The notes: generated by a model not told the origin, from the letters alone. Numbered from the stretch's first letter, positions 32,177 to 44,359 are shown. The stretch is DNA of 64,000 nucleotides from Tigriopus japonicus (GCA_010645155.1 CM021323.1:9640901-9704900), one strand, 5' to 3'. Made by a program: numbers and translations.

Positions 32177-33241
32177 TCATGCGACATGTTCTCGCTGATT
32201 TCCTCCCTGTGTAGGTCCGTTTAGGGCCCATCCGAGCTTGTGACGCGATGCGTATGGACCGTTGATTGGGTCATTTACAATCTCCAAAGGTTTGATTGCT
32301 TCTGGAGCGTTGGCTCCCAACATAAGTCCAACCATGGCATCTACAAACACCGGTATGTCACTGAAATGTGGATACATTTGCCATTCCTTTCGCGTTGCCA
32401 CATCATCACTGCTAATTGGCAACGACGCCCTTGAAAATACGATGGGAAGACTAATCCCTTCATTGCCGTAAAGATCAGTGATTTCAAGTCCACTAATGGC
32501 TCTTGTGGAAACAGGTTTTCCTCGACTCTCCATGGTCGTGAGTTTGATGGTTGTTTTTGGGCCAGAAATTCCTAATTGATCAATCAATTCATCAGTAGCG
32601 AAGCAATCACTTGAAAAATTATTGAGGCCTGCATAAGTCACCACCTCTTTGTTGAAACCTTTCACTCGAACTTTGATTGGAATGAGTGCCAAGGCATTGT
32701 GATTAGTCCGACCGGCCCTAGCTTGAAAATGGGACTTGTCCAAGCAACATGCGGACGCAGATTCCGTGATCTTCGAGATTTTATCAACAGAATGACCCCC
32801 CGTGTTTTGATCTTGTCCCTTTTCGTCATTTCGATGAAGACATGTGGGGTGCGACTGTCCACAGGTTTTGCATTTCAAGCGTTTTGGGCAAGATCTTGAA
32901 CTGTGCCCGGTGCTGAGACATCCAAAACAAAGGCCAACCTCTTTGATAAAATCAGATTTTTCTTGATCAGATTTTTTTTCGAAAAAAAAACACTTATCGA
33001 TGGAATGATTGCTCTTTTTGCAAACCTTGCATGATCGCTCCTCTGATGGAATGACCGCACTTGCACCAATAACCATAGAGAGGGAACGTTTGTTGGGATT
33101 GATTCCACCGCTCGTTTTGTTTTCTTTGGTTTGCGATTTATCGTGGATCTCACCGAAAATAGGCATTGCCAAAACGTTTGCTTGCTGATCAACAAATGTG
33201 GATAGATCTTCGAATGTGACGAGCTTGTTTTGATTTAACAC
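32177..33241 (-). pseudogene. BEL gag zinc-knuckle and protease region
   Basis: From 33241 downward: T-F-E-D-L-S-T-F-V, then zinc knuckles C-K-V-C-K-K-S-N-H-S-I-D-K-C and C-F-G-C-L-S-T-G-H with a further C-K-T-C-G-Q-S-H. A retropepsin-like block reads Y-A-G-L-N-N-F-S-S where BEL proteases usually have a L-D-x-G-S core. Further on is a L-G-W-A-L-N-G-P block that precedes RT in this family. The protease active-site Asp therefore appears to be Asn, with Phe in place of Gly. Confidence 0.85.
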
Positions 33242-33404
33242 TTTGTAAGCATGATATCTTCATCGTTCTCTCAATTTGAAGGGGAGTTTCATAACAGTAT
33301 CTTGAATTTGGGAAGGACTGTTCAACTGGTTAAGCGAGCTGACATCCATCATGAAATTTCGGCAACACTTCAAAAAGATTCCGAACTTTTTCAATAAATG
33401 ATGA

Positions 33405-34562
33405 TCATCGGCTTAGATTGGTGGCCAATCTTGCACCTTTTTTTAAAAATGCATTCGCAATTTTAAACTCATTTCCATATTCCTTGTCCAATAGTTCCCT
33501 GGCCTCAAAGTAGCCATCGGATTGGCTCATGTATAGGCAGCTTCGAATTAAATCTCGAGGGTCACCTCTTGGAAACTTCTCCAAATAGTATAGACGATCG
33601 GAGTTTGATTTGGTTTTGTCTCCGATCAATTGGTCGAATGACTGTATAAATGATTTGTAAAATGTAAGGTCAGAACCATCAAAGATATCTGGTTCACTCT
33701 TCGGTAAATGAGATCTTTCCGCGATTTCTGCCAGTAATGCGATTTGTTGATTCATTACTGGTTCCAGCATTTGACGATCAGTGTTTTTTACTGATGAAGA
33801 CGCTTGTATTGGAAACGAAGGTGGTTTGAAATCTTGTTGGATCATTTGAGCACCTTGACTACCTTCTAGTATAACTAATTGATTCAACGATTGCTCGAGA
33901 AGATCCAAACGAGTGGTCTCGGCTTCTACTTTTGCTTGATCTTCTCGATTTTGCAATTCGATGTCTTCAACTTCTCGAAGTCTTTGAATCCTGCGTTTTT
34001 CGTCCCGAATCATTTTCATTTGATGACGAAGTTTCTTCTCAGCTTCAATCTTGGCTCGGCTTTGAGCAAGTTCAACCCTCGCTGCAGAAGACGTTTTTGA
34101 GAGACTGGAACAACGAGAGTGTTTGGAGCTTGTCCGAGAATGGTCCGAACCTGCAATAGACACGCTGTCTTCTGAACGAACAATTTTGCTTCGGGTCTCC
34201 TCAATCCATTGGAGAATCTTTCTTCTAGCTTTCGAAATATCATTGTTTTTCTCTCTGAACCAATCATCTAACCTGACTTGATCTTCTTGGTTAATATCAT
34301 CACGTAACGATTCCTCTTCCACAACTTGATTGAGGGCTTGAATTCGTTCTCTAAGTTCGGCGAAACGTTCTTCGACAATCAGTAAGTTTTCGTCCACATT
34401 CATCAGTTGGATAATTTCATTGGTTTTCTTAGTTACGTTGGCTAGCTTTCCCGATGGCAACTTCATCTCTGTTGCTCTTATTGCGGAAGGCGCTACGATT
34501 GCCTCTTTATCCGCAGCATTGGAGATTTCTAAGGGATTGTAGGTTTTGAAGGGTTTTGACAT
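33405..34562 (-). pseudogene. BEL gag
   Basis: 385 codons are open from the ATG at 34562, which lies 44 bp inside the 5' LTR. The N-terminal half is rich in charged residues with predicted coiled-coil stretches. The C-terminal part has the BEL gag signature (F-D-G-S-D-L-T-F-Y-K-S-F and L-Y-Y-L-E-K-F-P-R-G-D). The frame stops before the zinc knuckles, so gag is cut off from its normal continuation by a frameshift around 33400-33245. Confidence 0.85.
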
Positions 34563-34605
34563 TTATGGTGGGCGTGGATCATCGACCATTTAGGTATTTT
34601 GAAAT

Positions 34606-34881
34606 TGTAAACCTCGACTGGTTCCTAACTTTTGAGACTCGTCTTCCCATAATGAAATTTAACTCAAACACCAAAGGAACTTAATGACGGTTTCCTATTT
34701 GATAAAAGAGGGAACAAAGTAAATAAAGGTATATAAAAACAAACATAGAAAAACTTACAAAATAGTTAGAAATGGTGGATCGTGATTGCACGCACACTTC
34801 AAAGTAAATTAGTTCATGGTTGCCATGCTAAAACGAGTTTTGGAAGTGTGGCGAAGATGTGATTCTCAGAGCTCATTTACA
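34606..34881 (-). repeat. 5' LTR of the BEL element
   Basis: Same length and ends as 27407-27682. Followed by the target duplication CCTTG. Confidence 0.93.
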
Positions 34882-34886
34882 CCTTG

Positions 34887-35500
34887 TATCTTCCTTGGTT
34901 GAAGATTGTCCATGGGACCCTAAGATTCACCTGTTGGAACACAATTATGCCAAAACAAAGGTCCCATAAGTTAACAGGAAGTCATTTTTTAGGACGATGG
35001 TGCCAACCCGCCGCGGATCCATTGGACCATGGAAGAGGTTGTTCCCTCACCCCTCTGGAGTCAAAATTATACTCTACATATATTGGAGATCTGCCCATGA
35101 ACTTCTGAGAAATTCCGATTGGAACACAACAATATCCATAGAAAAGTGATTTTTCACCGTGACCTTTTTACCGTGTGACCTATTTACTTGTGACCGTTTT
35201 GCTTGTGATCTTTTTACCCACAATCAATAAGCCAACCAAAAGGAAGTCAAAATTGCTGTGTGTAATGGGGTGTCGATCGCGTAAGTACTTCCCCAGACGT
35301 TTGTATCCTGTTGGGGATAGAATTGACACTGTCTGGAGAAATTTGCTTCTGTTTATGCTGTATATTGCTCCCCTACAGAAGTTTAGTAGAATATCCAGCA
35401 TTTCCTCAAATGCAAATGACACAAAATTAGTTTGTGGAAGGAATGGTCAGGACTCAAAATGTTTAGTAGATGACTTAGAGAAAGTCTACTCTTTTTTCTT
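34887..35500 (+). pseudogene. LINE reverse transcriptase fragments, scrambled
   Basis: Near 35060-35108 the frame ends in S-T-Y-I-G-D-L-P, recalling the L-x-x-I-Y-I-N-D-L-P block of CR1/Jockey RT. Near 35390-35500 it reads S-S-N-A-N-D-T-K-L-V-C-G-R, a decayed F-A-D-D-T-K-L box. In between (35150-35225) sits minisatellite sequence TTTTTACCGTG. The second fragment matches 41400-41460, so both derive from one LINE family. Confidence 0.5.
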
Positions 35501-35505
35501 CCACA

Positions 35506-36830
35506 AGGCGGGAAGTGGTGGCCACAATAAAAAGCGCATTCCGACCTTTGTGAGAGCCATGAAGGCTAAGATCACCAAGGATCCCACCACCTCCATCCGC
35601 CGCCTGGCCAATGACATGGAAGTGGCCCCGTCCATGGCCTCATTGGTTGTGCATCAGGACCTCGGGCTAAAGTTGTATGCCTGCACTCCACGCCACCTCC
35701 TGACCGAGTCAATGAAGGCCAGAAGGCTTGCCAGGTGTAAAAAGGACCTCAGCTACCTCAAAAACCATGGGTCCATAGAGACATGTAAAGGACTGGCACG
35801 ATTTTTGAGCTTTGTAGGGTGCGCCACAATCGTTGTAAAAACTACCATGGTCAAAGCTCTTCCAGTCTCTCCAAAACCTTGAACGCAAAATCACTCATTA
35901 TGAACAGAAATTATTCAAAGTTTTTGATTTCTACGTCTTGTATCCAACACTCAATTTGAGTAAGCATGGTCGAGTAACTGACCATCAAAAAGGCAGAGCA
36001 TTGCATTATCTTAAATGGCGTTGAAGGAAGTCACCACCTCAAAAACTGCAAACACTGAAACCAGGTGGCGTCCTAGTGCCCATTTGAGTAACTGTCCACC
36101 TCTCTATTGTCAAAATCTACTCCGACAAGAAGATTTTCACCGTGGATGCCGTCGTGAATTGCTGAAACAACAGATTCATTGTCAAATCAGTTAAGCAGGT
36201 CAAAGGGGTCTACAGGACCAAGCACCCGGCCCAGGTGATGGTCCTGGGGGTCGTGGCCTCTAACGGCAGGAGGATGCCGCCACACTTTTTCAAGGCCGGG
36301 GAGAAAATCGGCGCGGAGGCCTACTATAAAGTCCTGAGATTCACTGTTTTGCCCTGGCTCAAGACCAACTACCCAATGGGCAACTACGTGTGGACCCAGG
36401 ACGGCGCACTGGCACACATGGCAAAGAGGGTGCAGAAGTTCTGTTGGGAGAATTTTGTGGATTTCTGGCCGGCCGGCATGTGGCCAGCGTCTTCACCGGA
36501 TTTGAACCCGTTGGACTTCACCGTGTGGGGCAATTTGGAGAAGGAGACCAACAAGACCCCTCATCCCAACACCGAGTCATTAAAGGGAGAGCATTAGGGA
36601 GGCATGGACCAGCATGTCCGAGGCCTTTGTGATCAAGAGTTGTGTGACTGTCCAACCTCTTGTGGAGGAGGTCATACGTCAAAATGGAGGACACATTGAA
36701 TATAAGTCGTCTAAGATTAGCAAAATGAAAAGTTGTTGTAAATAAGTTAAACGATTGGACCATTATTTTAGATAGTATGCATGTTATACTTTTAGAATCG
36801 ATTTTTGGAAAAAAATTCTCAAACACCCTG
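35506..36830 (+). pseudogene. Mariner-type transposase (DD37D spacing), broken
   Basis: The N-terminal helix-turn-helix part (P-T-T-S-I-R-R-L-A-N-D-M and R-L-A-R-C-K-K) is at 35506-35790. About 315 bp of unrelated sequence follows. The catalytic domain then resumes near 36110: F-T-V-D-A-V-V-N (first Asp), an in-frame TGA, T-Q-D-G-A-L-A-H (second Asp), and S-S-P-D-L-N-P-L-D-F (third). I count 37 residues between the second and third Asp, a spacing described for maT-like mariners. The right end CTCAAACACCCTG at about 36818-36830 is a typical mariner terminus. The left end is missing, replaced by LINE fragments. Confidence 0.8.
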
Positions 36831-38830
36831 CATATTTGAACTGAACAAACGTGCCTTTTCAGTTAGTGCGAGAGTGACATTTATTTACCCTCTTTCTACT
36901 TTATTCCCAAAACGTTCTTTGTTTTGATGTTTGGCGATGTCCGTCATAAAGAGCAATGAAACATGTTGAAACAAGATGGCTGATGATATATCTTGAGCAT
37001 AACTGTGACAAAGCTTTCATGGGCATGTTCTTTCCTTGGCTTTTTTCGAGTGTGAAAGTTTGAAGACTCTCATCGTTTCAGCTCGAAAACAACTCGTAAT
37101 TCGAAGACTGAGACTGGCAATTGCTCGGAGTTGAGGCGAGAGATCTGAAGCACTTACATTTCGACTTGACTGACGCCATCAGGAGGTCATGATCATCAGG
37201 CTGATCATTGTCATCATCAGAGTGATCGCTGTCGGCGTCGTCGTCGTCGAAGTGGACTTCATGGAATGAGAGGAACCGAGGAACGATGAAGAACTGGGAA
37301 AGTTTCACGCTCAATGATTTTGCGTTATTTCGAAGGCCAAGAGAGACTGAAAATGGCCTTTGTCAATTTTGCAGCACTCCATCCACCAAGAAAGTCGTTG
37401 TTTTCGGGCAAGATTTGATTGCTTAAAAGTACTCCATGAAGCCCTAAGGGAATCATGCGCAGAGGCTGTTTATAAAACGACTTAGATATCGATTTCTTGA
37501 ACATTCACAGGACATGAATTAACGCAATGCATTGAGACCAGTCCTCAACAATGATCTAAATTTTATTTTTTAGAATATTTTTTAGGCTTTCGAGAACTTG
37601 TAGAAAAAATCACATGGCTTTTTACAATATAACAAGAAAATGTTAATATTTGTATATTGGCGTATGAATGAAAATTTACCCAAAGATTCACATAATCCTT
37701 TGCACCACATGGTGGAAAATGCAAGTATAGCTAAAAGTTAATCATGGCACCGAAAACAAACCACTGAGGAACAGAGATATTAGAACTTTCGGTGCAATAA
37801 AGCTGATGGTTGATGGGCAAGACCATGACCCAACCCATTAATTTGATCCAATCATGACCCATTCTTTCTGTTGGCAACCTCTAGACTTCTTTCTCCACAA
37901 GTAAATCAAGTATTTATTCCGGGCCCTATGGGTTAGTTTTTCTACTCTCAACAAGAGAACACTTTCTTAGCTTCAAGACTGAGAAAAACGCGAAAGACAG
38001 AAAAGAATCCCCATTGCTTTGATTTTCCACCAGAATTTAACACACATTTTTAGGCCACAATGAAGGAGCTTTTATCGTTTTTGCATTGCAAAAAGTCCTT
38101 TCGGTGAATGAATCAAGTAGCATTTATGCTTCCGTAAGTCCATGTCAATCACAGCCACTCACTGCATGCACATTTTTCAAGTTATTTCCCCGAGAAGGAT
38201 TCGTTCGTCACCAAAAATAACCGCACTCATGAGCAGTAACGTCTACCAATATACAGTATTTGTTTCCCTAAGACAAAGAAAATGAAATCAGCAATCAACC
38301 TTTGTCAAAATCAAAAAAATGTCATTCAATTGAGGGTGAAAAACGTAAAAAAGGCAAAAATCCTTAACATCAAAAAAATGTTTAGGTACTTTTTTAGCTT
38401 TCCATGTTACTTTGAGTTTCTTTTTACTGTGGGCCAAATTTTTAAATCTCGTTTGCTTTGGCCTCGAATCCTTTGTTTTCTAGACCGACAAAAATATCTG
38501 GACTGGTGTTTGAGGTCAATAATTTTGATAACGTTGTCTAAAGATCAGCTATATTTGGTCTCGAAAAATAAGTTTTTCACATTTAAACTATCGAAAAAAA
38601 GAGATGATTGTTGTGTGTAATTGTGAATGAATGGCGTGAACGAGCCAGTCTCGGTTTATGGGGTCGATGTTTTTGCCTCCTTTCACGTCTCACTCAAACA
38701 AACCCCAAGAACGGGTCCCAAACATGTTGACATGTTGACAATAATATCAAAATCCAATTGGAAATTCAAAGTATGACAATGATACTATTACGATTGCAAA
38801 CTTTGGGGCAATTCACCCCTAAACCTACTA
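36831..38830. other. No firm gene; one possible minus-strand first exon
   Basis: On the minus strand, 37314 down to about 37157 is open from an ATG and ends at a strong donor (AAAT|GTAAGTGC). The peptide has a hydrophobic start and an Asp-rich run (D-D-D-D-A-D-S-D-H-S-D-D-D). I found no following exon, so this is only a candidate. The rest shows nothing I can support. Confidence 0.3.
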
Positions 38831-39750
38831 CAGGGCTGGGCACTTCTATTGTCAAAATTTGCAACAGCAGTTTTGAAAGTCAAAACGAGTTTTTACAATA
38901 TTTTAAAGCATTTTACGTGAAAATTCAGACAATTTTACAAAAGAATTTTCAATTGAACCACCATTGGCGGCAACAACACGTTCAACACGACCATGGAAAG
39001 ATTGGCATGCCCTGGCAACCTCCGCGGGATCCATGTCGGCAGTTACATTGGTTATGGAGCATATTAGGTATTAGGGACTTTAGGTTGTTGTGGTGGGTCT
39101 TGCAAGCCATGGCCTATATTCTCCCCTTCAGTTAGAAGTCGAATGGGTTCAAGTCAGGGGAGTCTGGGAGCCTGCATTGGGATTCCAGAAGTGGTGGAGA
39201 TTCTCAGTCATCCAGGCAATGGTCTTCTTGGCCTAATGGGCAATCCTCGTGCTTGCTGGAAGGTATAAGGCTTTCCACCAGTGATGGGCACCATCCACGG
39301 CACCACAACATCTTCAAGAACCTCCTGGCCCACTTTCAGTCCAACTCTGAAGAATTGGGGACCATTGTCTGGATGACTGAGAATCTCTGCCATTTCTGGG
39401 ATCCCAACACATGGCCTCCAAACTCCCCTGACTTCAAACCATGTGACTTCTACTTATAGGGAAGGATGGAGACCATGGCTTGCAAGACTCACCACAAAAG
39501 CCTGAAGTCCCCAAAGCGCTCCATCATCAAGGCCACCGCTGAACTGGATCCCGCGGAAGTTACCAGGGCATGCTAATCTTTCCGTGGTTGTGTTGAACTT
39601 GTTGTTGCTGCAAATGGCGTTTCAATTGAATAATCCTATGTAAATTAGTCTGAATTTTAACGTGTTATGCTTTAAAATACTGTACAACCTCGTTTTCACA
39701 CTCTAAACTGCCGTTGAAAATTTTGACAATACTAGATGTGCCCAACCCTG
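38831..39750. mobile_element. Mariner relic rearranged into a fold-back element
   Basis: The ends CAGGGCTGGGCAC and (inverted) CTAGATGTGCCCAACCCTG are flanked by TA on both sides, the Tc1/mariner target signature. The left part (about 38831-39170) is an inverted, diverged copy of the right part (about 39390-39750). The right arm, read on the plus strand, still shows decayed transposase (T-W-P-P-N-S-P-D-F-K-P-C-D-F-Y-L, usually N-P-L-D-Y). Several stops are present. Confidence 0.75.
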
Positions 39751-39752
39751 TA

Positions 39753-40241
39753 AACTTGGGGTGAAAGTGTTTTAAAGCCTAACTTCATGCATATCTTCCA
39801 TTTACTGTTTTCAATCAAAACAATCTGGAAGTCCCAATCAATATCAAAGGAAGCCTAACCAAATAATTTTGCTACTCCTGAAGAGATAATTATCATTAAA
39901 AAGGAATCGAATGCTAATTTTCACATGTGTTGTCTCTGACATGAGTTGTCTGATTTTTCTGAAAGCCTCAGCAGGTCTGTCACTTTTCCTTTGAATGAAA
40001 ACCGAATGTTCAAAATTATTGTGTCCCTCAAATTCACTTTGGTTGGAGCATGAACTCGAATAGTTTGGATGTCAATGATTAGTGTAAAGCCATACGAATG
40101 ATCTTATATCAATGACACTTTTTGTCATTGTCTTCATTGGTGGGTCTGTGTGACTCTAATGGATTGCTTGGTCCGTGAGATGCTCCAATATGGATCGGTG
40201 AGCCGTGTTTTTTTGTTGAGATCTTCGATCTGGGGGGAAGG
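39753..40241. other. No gene seen; possible copia-like pol tail at its end
   Basis: Just before the LTR-like segment at 40242 the plus-strand frame reads V-R-E-M-L-Q-Y-G-S-V-S, which resembles the R-D-K-x-x-x-G-x-I/V segment near the end of copia RNase H. The evidence is thin. Confidence 0.25.
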
Positions 40242-40385
40242 TGTGGCGTGCTCGCTCATGAGCACTGCGTTACTTACAACCCTTCCCCCTGCTATGTATA
40301 TATAGCCATTCTACAGAGAATAAAAGCAACATGAAGTTCATCTCTCTACTCAATATACGTTGAATGGCCTCGCGGCTACTCAGCA
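40242..40385 (+). repeat. Possible solo or 3' LTR (copia-like)
   Basis: 144 bp beginning TGTGGCGTGCTC and ending CTACTCAGCA, preceded by the purine tract GGGGGGAAGG, as found before 3' LTRs. It contains TATATATAG and AATAAA in the right order. No partner LTR or target duplication is visible. Confidence 0.4.
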
Positions 40386-41399
40386 TGCGACAGGCCATAA
40401 TTTCGACTGAAAGCGCTTTTGGCGGTCACTACCTTTAGCAAAATATTTTGAAGACACATTTGAACGATCACAATATCCAGTGAGCCCCCTACGTGCTTTT
40501 AGATTTTCTTTGAAATAGTGTAGGATGTAATTCAAATACCAAATAAGGACGAATAAATGTTGGAACAACAAGCATTGATTTGATGTCAGGAGTTCTCTTC
40601 ATGCAGAATCCTTCCAACCTTGTGAAAACGCAATGAATGGCTGGATTCAAACTTTGTGTGGTCTTGGAAAAAGGAGAGTGGTCTGAAGACACCTCTAGCT
40701 AAAATCCAATTGAAATTATACGCTCCATTGTGGTTAAAAAGCTCATTGATTTCGGATATTTTATGCAAGAAAAGACACATAAACACACATGGATAAACCT
40801 AATGCCGTCCACACTTCAATTTAATTGAAAGAATGCCTAAGAGAGCTTCAAGCGCAGAAAGAATAGTTGGGTGTGTATTTGATGTGAAACATCAAGTCTT
40901 TCATTACTGAAATATTTTGACTCAAAATTGCGAAAGGACTTTCGTGTCAGAGTGTATGTAGATAGATAGCGATGTACTTCATTTTCTTGAAATGAGGCAA
41001 AGGGTCCAACTACGCGAGCGACTACTCACACCTGCTCCATTAACACATTCAATGCTCAGATTTTCTAGGCACAGGAAAGTCAAGGTATACAGACGAAGAC
41101 TTGCTTATTTGTTATGTTTCATGACCGAGGGTTCATTCTCAAAAGCTACTTTGACATATGACAAGCCTAAGTACGACAGGAAACAGTACTTGCGGAGCAT
41201 TATCACATGCCAATTGTAGTGGCTGTCTCATTGATGGAAGCTCTTCTCTCCATTTTCCTCATGGTCATACCCGTTCTATGAGGCTGATCAAGATGAGTGT
41301 AATGGAAATTCTAATGCTAGATAATTTAACTAATCAGCCTTGTCATTGCCTCTTTTTAAACGTTTGTTACAAACGACAACTGAGTTGGGTCAAATGATG
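40386..41399. other. No gene seen
   Basis: No supported exon, RNA gene or repeat boundary. Confidence 0.4.
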
Positions 41400-42300
41400 A
41401 TGATATAAATTTAGTTTGTGGAAGGACTGGTTAAGGCTCAAAAAGCCTATTTAATGATTTGGAGAAAGTCTACTTTTAGGTTGGCGAGAATAACATGGCT
41501 TTAAACATTCCTCACAACGACGTATGGGCCGCCCAAATTAGATGTACCTCTCAAAGACAATGGAGGTTGTGGTTTTGAGCAGGTATCATCAGTGAAGCAT
41601 TTGCGCGTTGTCATCCAAGATGATGGAAATTTCATTGAGCATATCTAGTTGAAAGCGGGGAAGGCGTTTCAAACTTGTGTCTGGATCTATTCAAGGATCA
41701 CTAGTGCCTTGCGATTTCCTTGATCCATCGCACTTGGAGAAAGTCAACTTTTGGGTTGGCCAGAGTAACTAAATGTTACTAGATATACTTCTGTAACACT
41801 TCAAAACTACCTCAACAACCAACCTAGTGTTACGATGCCATCTCTGTGCAAGTCGATTGTTCAGCCTCATTTTGAATATGCCTCATCCATTTGGGCTCCA
41901 ATGAGTTCGGCAGGTTTGCAAAAGGTCGAGCAAAAAAGATGTTTTATTAAGAACATCACAGGAATGAGAGAGCTCTCGTGTTGTGAGAGACTCCAAAAGT
42001 TAGGGCAATACAGTACTCAGAGAAGGTATGAAAGGTATTTATCTGATACTGTATGTTTTCAAGAGCATTCATGGGCTCTGTCCCAACCCAGGATTTGAGG
42101 TCATCTAGCGATCGTAGAGGTTTTTCATGCTTTCTGAGAGCACCTCCAAATCCCAAGGGAATCGAGGCTAATTCAAACAATGAAGTCCTCCTCTCTTCTT
42201 TATCAGACTCCTTCATTGTTCAATTTGACACCACATGTCAAATCTTCTTTGGAACTATGTTTATTTACAAGAAATCCCATTCTTTGTAACCTCGGTAAAA
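41400..42300 (+). pseudogene. CR1/Jockey-like LINE RT, C-terminal relic
   Basis: Starts with a decayed D-D-x-x-L-V-C-G-R-T box (41395-41430). After several frameshifts it reads S-I-V-Q-P-H-F-E-Y-A-S-S-I-W-A-P and C-E-R-L-Q-K-L-G at 41850-42010. In intact elements these are the blocks K-S-L-V-R-P-x-L-E-Y-A-S-x-x-W-S-P and E-E-R-L-x-x-L-x-L. Stops in all frames. Same family as 35390-35500. Confidence 0.75.
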
Positions 42301-42367
42301 ATCTGCAACCAACACAAAAAAAGAAAAAAAGTGTTTAGCAAACAAAAAAATCTTGTTGCCTAATAAC

Positions 42368-43646
42368 TAGGGACGGGCAGAAAGTGCAAATAATCTTACC
42401 CTTTTAGTTACCAAAAGTTGCAAAAAAATGTGCCCAAAAGTGCAAAACAAAGTGCAGAAAAATGTTGAAAGTGCAAATAAATGTCAAAAAAGAGCAAAAA
42501 AATGTCAAAAAAAGAGCAAAAAAAATGTCAAAAAAGAGCAAATAAATGTCAAAAAAGTGTAAATAAATGCCAAAAAAGAACAAATAACTTTTTTTTGGAC
42601 TTAAAACATCATTCATGGAGTACCCACGGCTCCTAATTGAGCAGGAGAAGTCATTTACAAGTTCTAAAGACATTTGAGACTAGTTTGAGGTGAAGAGACA
42701 ATGCCGCACAAGTAATAGAGTTCTATTAATTAGGTCACTAGCAAAAAGGATGTAAAGTCATGAAAAATACTCTAGTCAACAATCTTTTGAATTTTCATTC
42801 CTAAGGTGGTCTCGTGGATGTATGTACCTAAAATATTGTCGAAATATACTTAGCAATTGTTTTATATGGCTTTACATCACTCCGTTTTCGTCCTTTAAGT
42901 TGTTCAAAAATAGACATTGAAAATTGAACAGAAAAATACCAACGTGTGCCTAGCAATTGCATCAAAGAAAATAGTCATAAATATGTTTTAAGCAAGTTTT
43001 TAGAGACATTACTTCAATATTTGGCCTATGGCCTAATTACCAGAACTCAATTTCAAATGTGGCATTCATTGTCTCATCACATCAAAACTGTTCTCAAATA
43101 CTTTTGGAACTTAAAAGTAATATCTCCAAGTCAATTTAACAATGTGTACTGCTACATTGATGTATCCTTAGCTAGATGATTTTAAGTTTATAACGGGCTT
43201 TTTTAGAAATAGTGATCTTTGTAGGCAAAAAACCTAATTCTGCAATCTGTATTGTTTTATAGATCATTCCATTACCATAACATGAGTTTCTTTAGGTTTG
43301 CTATTGGTTGCATGCAATGAGGTTCTATTGTCTAATACTTAGTTTAGTAAACAGGATGTTATAGTTAAAGCCAAGATGGTGAATAAAGTGTAAGTTTTGC
43401 ATCTGAAATGCACATATTTCTTAAAGGTGCTAAGAATGGTTGATTGCAAATGCAAGCTTTTTTGACTAGTTCAAAATTTGATCTTGAAACTAAAAATTCT
43501 TACAAAAGCCACTACATTTTCTTAACAATTTGTCAATTTTGGCCGAAAACGTAAATAAAAAGTGCAAATAAAGGTGAAAAGTGCAAAAGTGCAGAAAAAT
43601 GGGTTTATGTTACCAAAAATCTTTTTACACTATTTGCCCGTCCCTA
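42368..43646. mobile_element. hAT-type non-autonomous element, 1279 bp
   Basis: The ends TAGGGACGGGCAGAAAGTGC and (inverted) TAGGGACGGGCAAATAGTG are flanked by perfect 8-bp repeats CTAATAAC (42360-42367 and 43647-43654). Subterminal AAGTGCAAATAAA/GTCAAAAAAGAGC words are dense at both ends. The interior has no transposase. Confidence 0.92.
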
Positions 43647-43832
43647 CTAATAACATTTGGATAGGAAGCGGACCGTAGGAGATTTGATTTTAGTGTGTTG
43701 CAATAAGTAGTTTTCAAAATCACACTGCCAACTTTGCGTCATTCCGTTACAGCAAAGACCTCTGGTTTCATTGAACTGATTGGTTCTCTACAGTATTTAG
43801 AAAGTGATGTTGAAATGATGAAAGTCAACGGC

Positions 43833-44359
43833 CACGGTATTGAAAAATTCATATCAAGTTTCTATGGAAATTCCCAAACACTATGAAATGCGATTCAGAC
43901 TCAGGAAACCAAGGGGTGTATTAAGTTTTAATATATATAATTTTGACATGCTATGACAAAACATAGAAGAATGAAGAATATTTATTTTATGTTGTGACAT
44001 CAAATTTTTTTATCATTTTCTTGGGAATTTGAGTTTTGAGTTTTCATATACCCGGAACGTTTTTTTCGCTTTTTGGGGCCAAAAATGATCCGGTTTAACT
44101 CAAATAACTCGGGAGCTGAGCAACATATTTTCAAGCAAGTTCGATTCAAAAGGTATTTAAATCTGCCCTAGAAGTGTACTGACTAGATTTTCAAAAATTG
44201 AATTTTTAATAGGTTTTTAGATATACAACTATTAATCTAGACCTGATTTTGAGAAACTTAGTAAATAAAAGTTGTTCCCTTGGTTTCCTGAGCCTGAATC
44301 ACATTTCATAGTGTTTGGGAATTTCCATAGAAACTTGATATGAATTTTTCAGTACCGTG
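43833..44359. mobile_element. MITE-like element with 83-bp inverted repeats
   Basis: 43833-43915 and 44277-44359 are inverted copies with three mismatches, beginning CACGGTATTGAAAAATTCAT. The 361-bp interior is AT-rich and non-coding. No clear target duplication was found, so the superfamily is open. Confidence 0.75.

Larger units (their letters stand above)
27407..34881 (-). mobile_element. BEL/Pao LTR retrotransposon, 7475 bp, degraded
   Basis: Two 276-bp LTRs (27407-27682 and 34606-34881), TG...CA-bounded, differ at 8 positions by my count (about 97% identity). Perfect 5-bp direct repeats CCTTG flank the element (27402-27406 and 34882-34886). All coding parts are on the minus strand in the order gag, zinc knuckles/protease, RT, RNase H, integrase. 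Several frameshifts break the polyprotein. Unusual parts are a tandem duplication in the integrase and a foreign short LTR with tRNA sequence at 27731-27910. The close LTRs indicate a relatively young insertion despite the broken frames. Confidence 0.93.
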
